A DNA stretch of 64,000 nt from Owenia fusiformis. Lineage: Eukaryota; Annelida; Polychaeta; Sabellida; Oweniidae. The stretch lies in the NCBI GenBank assembly GCA_903813345.2, contig CAIIXF020000002.1, positions 25,620,455 through 25,684,454 on the forward strand, given 5' to 3'. The translations under genes were made by a program, and so were the position numbers. Under the pieces are notes generated by a model. The model was not told the origin of the DNA. It saw nothing but the letters and a program-made list of their open reading frames with translations, and searched no databases. Below are positions 36,471 through 50,000 of the stretch, piece after piece (position 1 is the first letter of the stretch; each line of letters opens with the position of its first letter).

Positions 36471-39400
36471 ATGTCTGGGCCAATACTATACAAAGACATT
36501 GAATTCAGCTCTCCTGTGCAATGCCTGGATATAACACACAAGCCCTCATCTCATGGATATTTTGCGCTAAAGACTAAAATCCAGAAAAGTCCTCCGGGAT
36601 GGTTGCAAGAGTTCCTAGACTTGGGTGGGTTGGAGTCGTTGTTGGAAGCTCTGGTGCAGCTGAGTCAGAAGTCATTTTCATCCATCAATGATGCTGTGTT
36701 GCAAGTTGATTGTAGCACATGTGTGCGACGGATCCTGGACACGTCCACAGGGATGGATTTTATGATGAGGGAATATCCAGAGGCAGTTGATCAGATAGTT
36801 TTAGGTAAGATCTCAATTACTTTGCATCATCATAACTGCACCCCCTTTGTCTTTAGCTTTCCAAATAGGTAAGTGGTAGATGAGAGGGGATCGGGGAAAC
36901 CAAAATGTTTCAGGTGCTCTCATTGAGTCATTTTATATCCTTTAAGTCATTCTGCATTTGATTGTTCTTTTATTGCAACTGGGCCTAAAATTCTTTGAAA
37001 AAATAGATCATCAACACATTGTATGTCATTGTCTCTCAAGTTCAGAAGAGGTGTCTGCTGGGCCTATTGTTTACACAGCCAACAGTACCAGTACTTAGTG
37101 TTTATCTTATAAATACTATCTTCCAGGTTTGAACACTGCCAACACAAATGCCAAGAAGAACCTGATAGAGATAATGACAGCACTATGTGGTTACTCACAG
37201 ACTGGACACACGCTTGTCATGGGTGCACTGGACAAATATCAGGTAAACTTTGTAATGTATTCAAACATGACTGTATTCACGGCTCACGCCTTCTATTAAC
37301 TGGAAACAAAGTCAACATTTCACCCGGGGTATATTCGCGAAGAATACCCCTGGTAAAACGTGTAATGCGTGACGTCATAACGGTGGGTTGAAGTAATGGC
37401 GGACCATAATGAATATTCGAAACATTTTGTGAGTTTTCATGTTCGAATCGTAATATAGACCTCAGAACAGGGGTAATATCGTCGAATACACCCCTTAGGG
37501 CTAGGCACAAAAGCTTTCGAACGTTTGTGCCTTGCCATGCAGGGCGTAATCAACAATATTACCCCTGCTCTTCGGTCTATATTTCTTAATTATACAATCT
37601 ACCTTATTCAGATTGTGTCACTCTAATACTTAAGGAACTGCATATTTTGGAAACACTTTAGAGTATCATGATTTATGTTTTAAATGAACCTCTGAAAGTA
37701 GAAAAGACTCTGTATAGTAAGGGGAGCACTTTTGAGAGTTCTATTACCCATTAGTTATGTTAAATGAATCGTTGTAAGAAGAAGAAATCTCTTTTAGTAA
37801 AGTTCCACAGTTTTAGTAAACCTACACATGTTTCACTGTAATTTTTAATTTCAGAATACTATACCACAGACCAGTAAGTTTAGTGTTATCGTGAATGAAG
37901 CCAAGATTGCGGACAATGTGCAGTATAGGACAAAGCTGGTGTCTCTGATCAATGCTATCATTAACTTCACTGAGGATAAAAAGCAAAAGAATAGGACCAG
38001 AGACCAATTTATAGGTGAGATCGAGTTCAGATGATTTTTACTTCACCAACTTTTTTGTGGCTGGTGTTTGGTGGTTGGTATTCGGCAGTTGGTGTTTGTC
38101 AGTTGGCATCTGTAACATATGGCAGGTGGTGCTATTTTGAATGTTAATTGCCTTATCTTGTATCCAAGAAGTGGTCAGAATGTTGTTAGGACCTTAATAA
38201 CTGTTTTTGTTACCAGCATTCATCATCACTGGTTGACATATTGTTAATTTGTGTAACCATTTTGTATTGCAAGTAATGGCATTTTGTTTTATCAATACCA
38301 TGCTCTTATTGTTGTGTCTATGACCAGTGCTAGTGTCTATGGTAACGTTTGGCAACTGCATCAATTGTGTATATGTGTCGATTGGATCTTGTTTTCTTCT
38401 GTTGAAGTTGAAAATTAATTTCTTCTCAATTTTGAATTTTGTCAAATTTTAATAAATTGGGATATTTTGGGATAATTTATGCTCTTTTAAGCAGAATAAT
38501 AGAGTTTTAGTATGTTTTGTCTTGTACAATTGTAGGTTTGGGTCTGTTAGATGTTCTGGACTTCATGCGAAAGGCAGACAAAGATGGAGACCTTGCCATT
38601 CAGTTACAGGTACGTTAAGCATTATATATTACAGCTACAACACCCCTCAACAATTAACTTTTTGTTTTTTTTGTTATATACAGTAGAACCTGTATATCTG
38701 AACACCTGGCTAATCCGAACACCTCCCAATCTGAACACTTTTTTTCGGTCCCATTTTTTCCTCCCATTGACTCCCATGTTAAAAAAACCTTGAAATGTGA
38801 ACACCTCCCAATTTGAACAGTGAACAGTCATATTTGAAAAATCCACCTGTCTAATCTGAACACTTTTCATAAAATTTCTGATGTTTCATACAAAATTGTT
38901 CAATTTTTGTTATGATATCAAAACTTTGGGAAATAATCTTGAATGATCTCATTCATAATGGGGCTTTCCAGCATGACTTGATTCATTTAATCAAGTTTTC
39001 AAATTTCTGGAATGCCATAAAGCTATGTGGTCAAACGAACTATAAATATTTACCGAGAATGTGTTCACATTTCTTCAGAATCTGGAATATTACGAATGCA
39101 AAAACCTTGAAATGTGAACACCTCCTAATCTGAACGCTTTTATCCGGTCCAAATGGCGTTCGGATTAGACAGGTTTTACTGTATTCCAAAACACTAAAAA
39201 TGAAATACTTTAATGCTATTTATATCTTTTAAAGTGTTGTATTGGCTAATGCTATTCTTGTGAATATTAGAAGGTTATTTTTATCAACTTACTTTTACCC
39301 CAAATTCAATTATTTAATTTCTGAACCTACCTACTTAAACTTTTAACTCTAAAAAATTATTAACAAAAAAATCATATCTGTTGTTATTAGGTGTTTGATG

Positions 39401-41033
39401 AAGGCAGACATGAGGCCCTGATGCATGAGGAATCTCCCATAGACATCAGTGACCCACAACAGCTATTTAATGCTACATTGCAACAGGTAACAAAATTGCA
39501 TCATGAACATTTTAAGTGATGCTTGCTCTCCCTGACAGTATATGCTACAATGAGGAAACAATTTAAATCAATTTGTAAAGTAGATTTGTAACAACCCATC
39601 ACACTTTACGATAAGATAAAAACAGTGAACCGAACTGAGAAATTATGATAGTAAACTGAAACTGCAGTGTTGCACGGTTCTTAGGGCTCGGTCAATATGT
39701 TTGGTTTGAAAACTATATCAGGTACCATTTTTTACGGGAACATTAATACAGAAAAAGATTGCCATTCACGAAAATATGAAGTGAAGTGAAAAATGAATAG
39801 TGTCAAATGAAGGGAGAGAAGAACCCTGCATTATTGATGCTCCCAAGTCATATAGATCTCAATGTCAATCCCTCGTCATAGAGAATGTCTACCAATGATA
39901 TAATAAAGCACAATTTATTTCACTCCATGCATGTTCAACACCTGTTTTACTTTCAACGATTTTTGCTGATATATATTTCCCTACCCCACAAAAATCATTG
40001 AAAGATGAACAGGTATTGGAATAGAATATTAGCCAGTAACATGTTACCATGTTGCTTGTACTGTTGGGATTTACACATAATTCAGCATAGATATGGGAAC
40101 ACTAGTTTTGGCCTTTAAAACAAAGAAAATATTTGATATAGTAGAACAAATTTTCTAGTTTCATTAAAACACTTTTTTATAGGTGACTGGGACGCCAAAC
40201 TACGCAGATTTTACTCACACTATGCAGTGTCTACACCTATTGAGCACCTCTGGAAACAGGTATGGACATTTTATTTTTGCTTTTCATATTTGCTATCACA
40301 TACACAACAAGAAATATTTGGGTATGTTCACTTCACTAATGCTTGACTCTATCATTAACTATATGTGACATATTCTTACACATTATTTCACTTTTTAACG
40401 ATTTTCAAAATATTCCTCTGTTATGTAAATGTCTTGTTAAATATTTTTGTAATATTTGTTAACTTTCAATATCAACTTTTGTGTTAAATACAAATGATGA
40501 TGTAATTGCTTTTTGAGAATCTCTCATCTGCTACTAAGTCATGTTAGTTATGTTTCCACCAGAAGTGGTGACATATTGTTATGGTCTCCAACTTTTTGTG
40601 GATGGTGTTTGGTTTTTTTGGTTGGCGTTTGGTAGTCAGTGTTTGTTGTCTGTAACAAATGCCAGGTGGTAAAATTTTGCATGTTAATGCCTTGTTTTAA
40701 ATAATCATCTTCACTTATTACATGTTTATATCTTTTCAGCCCTGATATTTGGAAGGCAATACACCAGCTGATCAGTCAAATCTCAAACTTCCCCGAAAAA
40801 TCTTCATTCCTACTAGAGCACCTACAAGATATCCTTACAAGAGACCCCTACACAAAAATTCAACCAACACAGCTGAATAAAGATAAGTCTCATAATACAA
40901 GCCAGTATGATAATGCCTCTAAGGGGTCTTCTCCATCAAAGAATGTTCCAAAGAGAGTGGACAGTTATGAATGTGTTAAGCGACATGTGAAGGATGCAAA
41001 GATAAAACAAGAGGACGTTCCTGTTAAAATCAG
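36471..41033 (+). CDS. Formin exons 1-7: N-terminal DID/armadillo-like region
   Basis: These exons encode residues 1 to about 383. Motifs such as GWLQEFLDLGGLESLLEAL, the Cys/Val-rich helix VDCSTCVRRI, KFSIVVNEAKIADNVQYRT and LVSLINAIINFTED line up from memory with the INF2 diaphanous inhibitory domain. In INF2 the corresponding stretches read WMVQFLEQSGLDLLLEAL, RFSIVMNEL and LLSVINAVI. In that family this region binds the C-terminal DAD and holds the protein inactive. No clear Rho-binding segment precedes it, as in INF2. The last exon ends in a lysine- and serine-rich linker (residues about 300-383). Confidence 0.85.
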
Positions 41034-44000
41034 GTATACTCCAGATATAATTGACATTTTCCTATTTTGTTAGCCAGTAATATTTTACTTACAGATATCT
41101 ATCGATGTTATTAAAGATAATGTGGTTCTATGATATATATATTTAGAATGATGGACTCTGATCAGATAATGAATATTTTAAAGTTAGGAATTATTGGGAT
41201 AATTTCTCTTGAAGCTGTAGAAAATGCTGAAAAAATGCTCATGCAATAATACAGGTAGTCCTTGAAAAATTATAACAAAAATATTACCCGAGCATCTCTT
41301 TAAAGAGAAGTACCTGAAACAATGAAAGAAAAGTGTGTTCAAATTTGAGAAAAGAGCATTTTATATGAAAGATCACAGCACAAACTTTTGATTACACTTT
41401 TTAAAGTACTATATTGTGAAAGTCTTGTGCTGAAGGGTGTGTTTGCATCTGTCTGGATGGGTGGGCAGGCACCACATACTGTAAATCTTGTCATCAAAAT
41501 TCAATCAAAAAAAACGCTTACCTGTGCAACTTGAAATCTTTACAAATGCAAGAGCAGACTAGTCCAAAGATCTGATTATGTTTTGAGAATACTGAGTGAA
41601 TTACATGTTGGCCATGTTGCTCTTTAAAGTGTGATATTTATCATTATCGTATGATCTGTAAAATAAAAGCATCTGATTGGTCAGTTCTTGTGCCGTACCA
41701 ATCTGTATTGCTACTGAGATTTTCTCCATTGATCATCTCTGTAGCAATACAGAAAATACAGGTGTGGAGGGGACAATCTCAGTAGCAATACAGGGAATAC
41801 TGAGAATATTTCCTAAGGATTATCTACTTAGTAAAATGTATTGGCCTAATCATGATAAAAAGTTATATATATTCCACTCTCGATATTCTGTATTGGCACT
41901 CGACTTCGTCTCATGCAGAATATATCCTGTATTACGCTTCAAATCATTCAATAACTTATACGGTGTCTTGTTATTTATTCAGGTACCTACCACAGAGAGC
42001 AGCTAGAGAGGCTGCCAATGCTAAACTCCTTGTAAATGGCACCAAATCCAGGTCTTGTAATCTTAGACCTCTCAAGTGGGTGAAGTTACATAACAACCTG
42101 CCCCAGAGTGAGTTTTTCTAATAAAGTTTATTTTCCTTTCATTGATATCATCAATTATTTTCCTTTCATAGTCAAAAATAACATATCAACTACTACTACC
42201 ATTCATCTAGCCATTCTAGGTAGTAGCATGGGCATTCAATAGAACAGTTTTTGAAATTTAAAAAAAAGATTTTCAAGTTCATAAGCTCTAGAAGTTTAAT
42301 ATCAACCTTCTCCCTGAGATTAGATTATGGTTTTTTAATCTTTTTCGACTTGATAATTATTAGTATTTATCAATTATTTAAATTTTTATTCATTAGATTG
42401 CAATGTTGAACTGTTCCTTACTGCAACTAGAACATTGAACATTTAAATTTGATTTACTTGTACATGTACTATCATTATGTTTTACAAACTTGATTGCAAA
42501 AATTAATTAAGTCCCAATAAGACATCTTGCCAAAGGCATTATTAAAACGTATAATATAAAATTCCATTGATAATTTTAAGTTGGCCTGCTAGCCTAGCCG
42601 TGATCGTCTAGTGGTTAGGACCCCACGTTGTGGCCGTGGTAACCCAGGTTCGAATCCTGGTCACGGCATGGCCAACATTTTTTTGTTTTTTTCTATTTAA
42701 TTCCCCAGGCTATATTATGAAAATTCAAAACACTAATATTGCATTGATAATTTCAAGTTGGCCTGCTAGCCTAGCCGTGATCGTCTAGTGGTTAGGACCC
42801 CACGTTGTGGCCGTGGTAACCCAGGTTCGAATCCTGGTCACGGCATTGCCAACATTTTTTTTGTTTTCTGTTAAATTCACCAGGCTATATTATAAAAATT
42901 AAAAAAACACTGATATTGTATTAATAATTTTAAGTTGGCCTGCTAGCCTAGCCGTGATCGTCTAGTGGTTAGGACCCCACGTTGTGGCCGTGGTAACCCA
43001 GGTTCGAATCCTGGTCACGGCATTGCCAACATTTTTTTGTTTTCTGTTTAATTCGCCAGGCTATATTATAAAAATTTAAAACACTGATATTGTATTGATA
43101 ATTTTAAGTTGGCCTGCTAGCCTAGCCGTGATCGTCTAGTGGTTAGGACCCCACGTTGTGGCCGTGGTAACCCAGGTTCTAATCCTGGTCACGGCATGGC
43201 CAACATTTTTTGTTTTTTTCTATTTAATTCCCCAGGCTATATGAAAATTCAAAACACTAATATTGCATTGATAATTTCAAGTTGGCCTGCTAGCCTAGCC
43301 GTGATTGTCTAGTGATTAGGACCCCACGTTGTGGCCGTGGTAACCCATGTTCAAATCTTGATCACGGCATTGCCAACATTGCTTTTTGGCTCACACAGTG
43401 AGCCTATGGGATTGATCAGGCATCCGTCCGTCCGTTGGTCCGTCCGTCCGTTGGTCCGTCCGTCCGTTGGTCCGTCTGTCCGTCAACATTGGCCGCACAA
43501 ATTAAAACTGCTATTCGGATTGAGTCATATCCACATTCATTTTATGCATATCCATAATGCCTATTTGACCTATCATCGCCATTTCCAAAGTTCGCCCGGT
43601 TTCGGAGAAATTGCGGATTTTGACGTCAAAAAGTCAAATTTTCTGTAAATACTAGACACTTTGTTGAAGTAGAACTTTCAAATAACTTTTAGTAGTTGGT
43701 GTATATGCAACTTATGTCCTCTGAAGATTTCAAAGCTCTTGGAATTACGGTTTTTGGTGTTTACTCTATAAAATTTGAAAAAAAAGTAGGACTTAGTCAT
43801 TTTCAGGAAACTTTCTCATGTATGAAGTCAATGGCAGGTTTTGTTATTGACAAGATTCTTAAAGTTTGCCTTATACTTGATCATTTCCTGCAATAAATTA
43901 CATCATTAATAGATATAAGCATTCCCTATATATTTCTCAATATATGTCAGCATCAAGTTTTTACCGTTTTTGAGATATTGGATGTCAAAAAACAGTAAAA

Positions 44001-47000
44001 ATAAATAAGTTATTTTTCAACTTGCTTCAATTTGACCAAATTTTTTTTGAAAATCATCTACAAGTTGCCAGAAGTTCAAATCTGACATTAGTTTTAGGAT
44101 TTGACCTTTACTTGACCTTCAGTGACCTTCGAAAGGTAAAAAAAAGTTGATTTTTCAAATTGATTTTTGGATGTAAATTTTGGTCAGCTTAATCACAAAA
44201 GACCTTACTGAGCTCTGAATAAGTAAAATTTTCAAAGTCAAAGGTCATCAAACTAGGTGACACAACTATGCTATCTAAGTTTCTCAAAGTTCGAGACTAC
44301 AAATCCAAATCAATATTTTTTTTTGAAAGTCAGGATATAAATTCCTCTGAAGGTTCCAAACTGTGTGAGCATAGGACCGTGGGTCCTTCATTGTTTTTAC
44401 TTCCTCTGGGCTATGAACTTTCAAAACACGAATATTACATGAATATTAGTTATGACTTGCATAATTTGTAGAAGGCACAGTGTGGGACCAGTCTGACAGT
44501 ACTAGAGACCCAGCATTGCCGATAGATGACAAACAGCTTGAAAAACTCTTCCAAGTCAACCCGAGTGAGAAGCAAAAGGTACTTGTGTTTGTTTAAGAAA
44601 TCAATTTTCAATAATTTTATGTAGCTCTAAGTATATTATGGTAGCGGCACATATTAATATTGCATTGTGGTTCATGCATATTTTATAGGCATACTTGGTT
44701 GTTTGATATGTCACAGCTACCATATAAAACCTGTCTCAGTGGAACACCTTTGGTACCTCTAAAATGTGTTCCACTTGGGAAGTGTTCCATTCATAGAGGT
44801 TCATTTAACATACATCAATTGATCCTTGGACTCTGAGAAGTGTTCCACTAACGGAGGTATTCCACTTCTAGAGTTGTTTCACTTACAGGTTTCACCGTAC
44901 ATACATGTAATACAGTAATTCATGACAAGATTTGTTTCTTCCAGTGTACAATATTGGAACCAAAGGAATCCACACCTCTGATGGTATGCCTAAGTCTGCT
45001 AGGCTCTAGTGGGAGAGACCTCATTGAAAAACTGCAAGACCGCTGCGGTGAATCCCAAGAACAAATCGTCACCTTGAAGAAACTCATTCCATCTCCAGAT
45101 GAGGTATGGAATTCATGATATTTTTATTTATGACCAATTTGTATTTTATTTGAATTATAATTTCATTCTAACATGATGTCATATTGCAGTAAAATGTGTC
45201 AGGTATAAGTTATGTTGATACTAATGAAACCATAATTAGTTTATATTGTATTTATCACCATGCTTAGTCCTGTTAAAAAATGTTAACCTTCCTTTAGTGT
45301 GGACAACACACGCTTTGAATTTATAGATTCAAAAGTCTGTGCTCCAAGTTTAGCGCAACCAACCTGGGGGTCATTAACAGAAACTTCATATAGTTATGAA
45401 TTCGTAAATCAATTATTGTTACCATGGATATAATGACATCACAGTTAGAGAACAATGGACTTTACAATTTCTTAACCTTATGAAGTTTCTGTTAATGGCC
45501 CACTGGCCATTTGGCATACAGGTTTTAATGGCATTTAAGTTTGCAATTAACTACACTGACCCTTAGCCAGGGGTTTTCACTGTTCAGGCGAAATCTGGCC
45601 AAAAATAAAAAAGTTGACTCCCACTTTTCAATTCTTTGGATGTATTCAATTCAATTCATTCCTAAATAACATAAAGTACAAAGTACATGTAATAAGATTA
45701 AAAGGTGGCATCATTTCTGATCTTTATTTGCATCTTAGATCTTAATTGAATTCTATGTTTGCTCAGATATTTTGATTATTTCTTTCAGAAATAATGGAAT
45801 TGAATAATGGAAACTTTGGAACACATTTGATAAGATTGTTTCCAACATTTTGCACTGTCTTGTCCCATCAATACTACATATTCCTTATATACTTTTAGAT
45901 GATGTCTTTGAAACAGTTCAAAGGTGACACAACGAAATTGAATCTCTCTGAAAGATTTCTTCTCGAACTTGCCGAGACCCCCGATTACAATCTACTGATA
46001 GATGGCAGTGTGTTCAAGTTGCAGTATCCAATCAGATTGAACAAGCTGAATCGTTCTTTTAATGCGATCATTGAAGCGTCTCAGGATATTATGACCAATG
46101 GAAACTTAAAGCAGTTCATAAAGCTTGTCCAGGAAGCTGGGAACAAACTGAACGAGGTATTTTAGTTTTTCTTAATTAATACATGTATTTAGGGATGATG
46201 GCCAATTATCAGCAGTTGAGGAATAATGAAGGGGGAGGCTGGAGAGGGTATAATGATCATTGATGATTTAGTCAGTGAAGAGTGTTGATTTTTAATTTGA
46301 TTCAAGTGAAAGACAAATCAAAATTTCAGTATATGAGGGAGAGAGGTCAGAAATCACTTCTGATTCAATTCATCAATATTAATTCTGTATTTGCGATATT
46401 AAAAGTTGTATTTAGTTCTCCAATTATTTTCAGAAATCCCATCTTGGCCATGCAGAAAAGTTCAAACTCACCAGTCTGGCAGAGTTGATCCATACACATT
46501 CTAATGAGCCTAATATAAGCCTGTTGCACCACCTGGTGGAGAGATGTGACACTAAGGATGAGGAGTTGCTGTTGTTTGCGAATGAACTTGAGGGTCTGGA
46601 AGTGGCCTCAAGGTAAAGGACTCATTTTAATGTCCACACCACAAGTGGTGATCGACATAGTGTTATAGTCTCGATTTCATAGTGCCTTGTACCACCTACT
46701 GCAGGCCCGTAGCCAGGATTTGTCAAGGGGGTTCACTTTTTGAAAAAATCCAGGGATGTTCACTTGTGATAATTCTGGTCAAAAAATGGCTAAAATCACT
46801 GAACAAGTGCTCAGAAGGGTGAAAAACTGTATGGTTTTGAAAGATATTTTGGCCATAGGGGGTTCGAAGCCCCCCCCCCCTGGCTACGGGCCTGTACTGC
46901 TGACTAGGGCTATCAGTGTATATAAAATAACCAAATAACCAGAATTTTGAGAGCAAAGTGAGACAAAGATAATTAATATGTTCTAATCTGCTTGTAGGTT

Positions 47001-50000
47001 CTCGCTGGAGACTCTAAGAGATGAATTCAATGAACTGAATGCAGAGTTCCACAAACAAATCTTACAACCTTTAACCAATGCAACTCCCAAAACCAGGGAG
47101 GCCTTTGAGCAGTTCGTAGAGGTATGTTGCTTAATGAATAAATTATTGGGCACTTGAGGAGTGTCCTGATGGTTTGGATTCAAAGTTTCAGTTCTATTTT
47201 TATTGTGTATTTGTTTCATTTATCTATGTTCAAACAATGCATTGAGGTTGCAAGAGCTTTCATTGAGTTATTGTTCACATTTAGGATTGGTTTTATTAAG
47301 ATTTTGTCAGCTCAGTGGGATGGGCTAGTGGGGTTTCTTTTTTCTTGGTGGCACATATCCAGACACACTGTTTGATGAGTCAGTTTAACGTTTTCAGAGG
47401 TGTTTCTTGGTTGAATATCTAGAGAAGTGTCTAGGTAAACCCTAATGTGGCCAATATTTATTTTTAGGAATGACCATTGTCTACAAGTGAATAAGTGTTC
47501 CAAGTGAAATACATAATGATTAATGGCAATAAAATATCTTGATAAAAAAAGTGAAATACATAAAAACTGAACTAAAACCAATGCTGACTATTTTCTTATC
47601 TCAATTTTAGGACATAAAACGCGACTTCAATTGTCTACAGTCTCTCGTAAGCCAAGTAAAGACATGTACACAACAATTGGCAGGTTATCTTGGAGAGACA
47701 GAGGAACAGTTTAACATGCAGGAGATCTTGAAGGTTTTACATAAACTATGCGAGGATGTCACTAGGTGCAGAAAGGTAAGACGCTTTTAGTGTTTCATGA
47801 TGCATAGTGAACAAGGAGAATTGGCGCCCAGGGTCTCAACTCGATATTCGACCTTGACATTGAGCGATGACAACATTGAAAATGTCCTTATTTTCTGATA
47901 TTGTAACTGACTATAAATTGATAATCAGCAATCCAAAAGATTTGAACTAATATCCTGATCATTTCTTGTGTGTTTTGAATATTTTTGTTTGGAAATAAGA
48001 CCAAAACTGGCAATTCAAATTTTGAAGTGAAAAAATGGCAGACGTTTTGGTTTTGAATTTTGAACAACATGACTACCTGATAATAAGGTCAAGGTCATAA
48101 CACCTTAAATGGCAATAATATCGATCGTTCATTCTGGGAGCCAATCCTTGCATAGTGAATGTTAATCCCTGGTTTAAAAAGGACCACATTCCAAATCAGA
48201 GATGTGCAGTTTTTACTATCTTCTATATCCTACTCATACATGCTTGATAGTCCTAATTGTTTACTTTTGGTGGTGAAAGAAAAATCTGACCAATAGTTGT
48301 GAGAAATTGAATTGAATGGAATCGTTCATGTTTACTTCATAATTCCAACCAGCATGAGCAGCTTAGCTAACACAAGAAATTAAATAGATGCTTGAAAATC
48401 CAAGACATTGACTGATTGTTTTTTTTTTTATTGTTTAGGAGAACTACATGTACCACAGCCAGCAACAACTAAGCCAAAACAGAAGAAGTGAGATAGAATG
48501 TGGAATATCTGAGACAAGGTTTTCTAATATATTTGGAAAAGCCGCAGGTAAGCATATTTATTTTGATGCCTCATACCACACTCTTGTATATTGTTAACCA
48601 TATATTTATTGTGTTGCATATCACCTCTTTGTGGTTACCATGTAGTTATTGTGTTGCATATCACCTGTTGGTCATTACCATATATTTATTGTGTTGCATA
48701 TCACCTTTTGGTGGTTACCATATAGTTATTGTGTTGCATATCACCTCTCTGTGGTTATTTTGTAGTTATTGTGTTGCGTATCACCTCTTGGTGGTTACCA
48801 TATAGTTTTTGTGTTACATATCACCTCTTGGTGGTTTTCATATAGTTACTGTGTTACAAATCACATCTTGGTGGTTACCATAGTTATTGTGTTACATATC
48901 ACCTCTTGGTGGTTTCCATATAGATATTGTGGTGCATATCACCTCTTGGTGGTTTCAATATAGTTATTGTGTTACATATCACCTCTCGGTGGTTTCCATA
49001 TAGTTATTGTGGTGCATATCACCACTTGGTGGTAACCATGTAGTTATTGTGTTACATATCACCTTTTTGTGGTTATCATATAGTTATTGTGTTACATATC
49101 ACCTCTTGGTAGATACCGAATAGTTACTGTGTTACATATCACCTCTTGGTGGTAACCATGTAGTTATTGTATCACCTCTTGGTGGTTACATTATAGTAAT
49201 CACCTCTTAGTTGTTACCATGTAGTTATTTTGTTACATATCACCACTTGTTGGTTACCATATACAATGTAGTAATTGTGTTGCATACATTTTGCCGGCCA
49301 TAGAGCCTTTACACCTCAAAATATTACCGTCAAATTAATATAGCATTGGAGTTGTTTCCATTAAGATTCAGATTCATGGGTGGTGCTGAAGATAGGCCCA
49401 CAGAAAGTGGTGATGGTGCGGAGTGTCGCAAGCTATGGGGGATTGGGGCATGCTCATGAAATTTAGACTCTTTCTGGTACATTCGGAGCACATATAAGAG
49501 CCATTTTTGCATAATTATTTGCAAAGCTCTAAAAAATGTTTTTGATAAAAAGGGGGAGTCACCCCCAATGCCTCCCCCATGTTGTTGCATGCAAATGGAG
49601 TTCTACACTAACCCAATTGTACATATTTAATGAATCAACAAGAAAGGCAACTTTTGTTGGTTCTTAAGTTGGTTTCAGTAGCTGGAGCTACAGATTTAAC
49701 AAATGTTTTCTGAAAAAATCATCCAAATTGTGCATGTAGGGTAATTGATTTATTAAGATGTAATCATCAGCTCCAATAAACAAAATCGGAAAAAGCTAAC
49801 ACTTTCTACCATATGTGTTATCTTTAGAATAGAATTACGCCCTTTTGACCCCCCCCCCCCCCCTTTAGATGTTCGTGTGACTTTCTTTACCTTAGGGCTT
49901 CTAGGGTAATAGAGGTCATGATAACTGGAAAATTGTTAAAATCTTTTTGAAATAAAGTCTTAAAGGCCCCATGTAAAGTTTAAACCACTTTGGCTTATAT

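Larger units (their letters stand above)
42569..43380 (+). repeat. Tandem array of five tRNA-His units, about 173-177 bp period
   Basis: Each unit starts with a leader around TTGGCCTGCTAGCCTA, carries the tRNA, then a T-rich trailer with TTTTTT (a pol III terminator) and CAGGCTATATTAT. The leaders and trailers repeat with the tRNA, so the whole cassette was duplicated. Units 1 and 4 have GGCATGGCC after the tRNA; units 2, 3 and 5 have GGCATTGCC. The array lies in formin intron 8. Confidence 0.9.

Noticed and set aside
43331-43648. Frame with VRPLVRPSVGPSVR, as a possible protein after the tRNA array
   Set aside because: It starts inside the tRNA pseudogene and runs through the CCGT run of a hairpin-headed element.
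48500-48963. Frames rich in YCVAYHLLVVT-like peptides
   Set aside because: Translation of the 40-bp minisatellite in formin intron 15; the true exon there ends at 48547.
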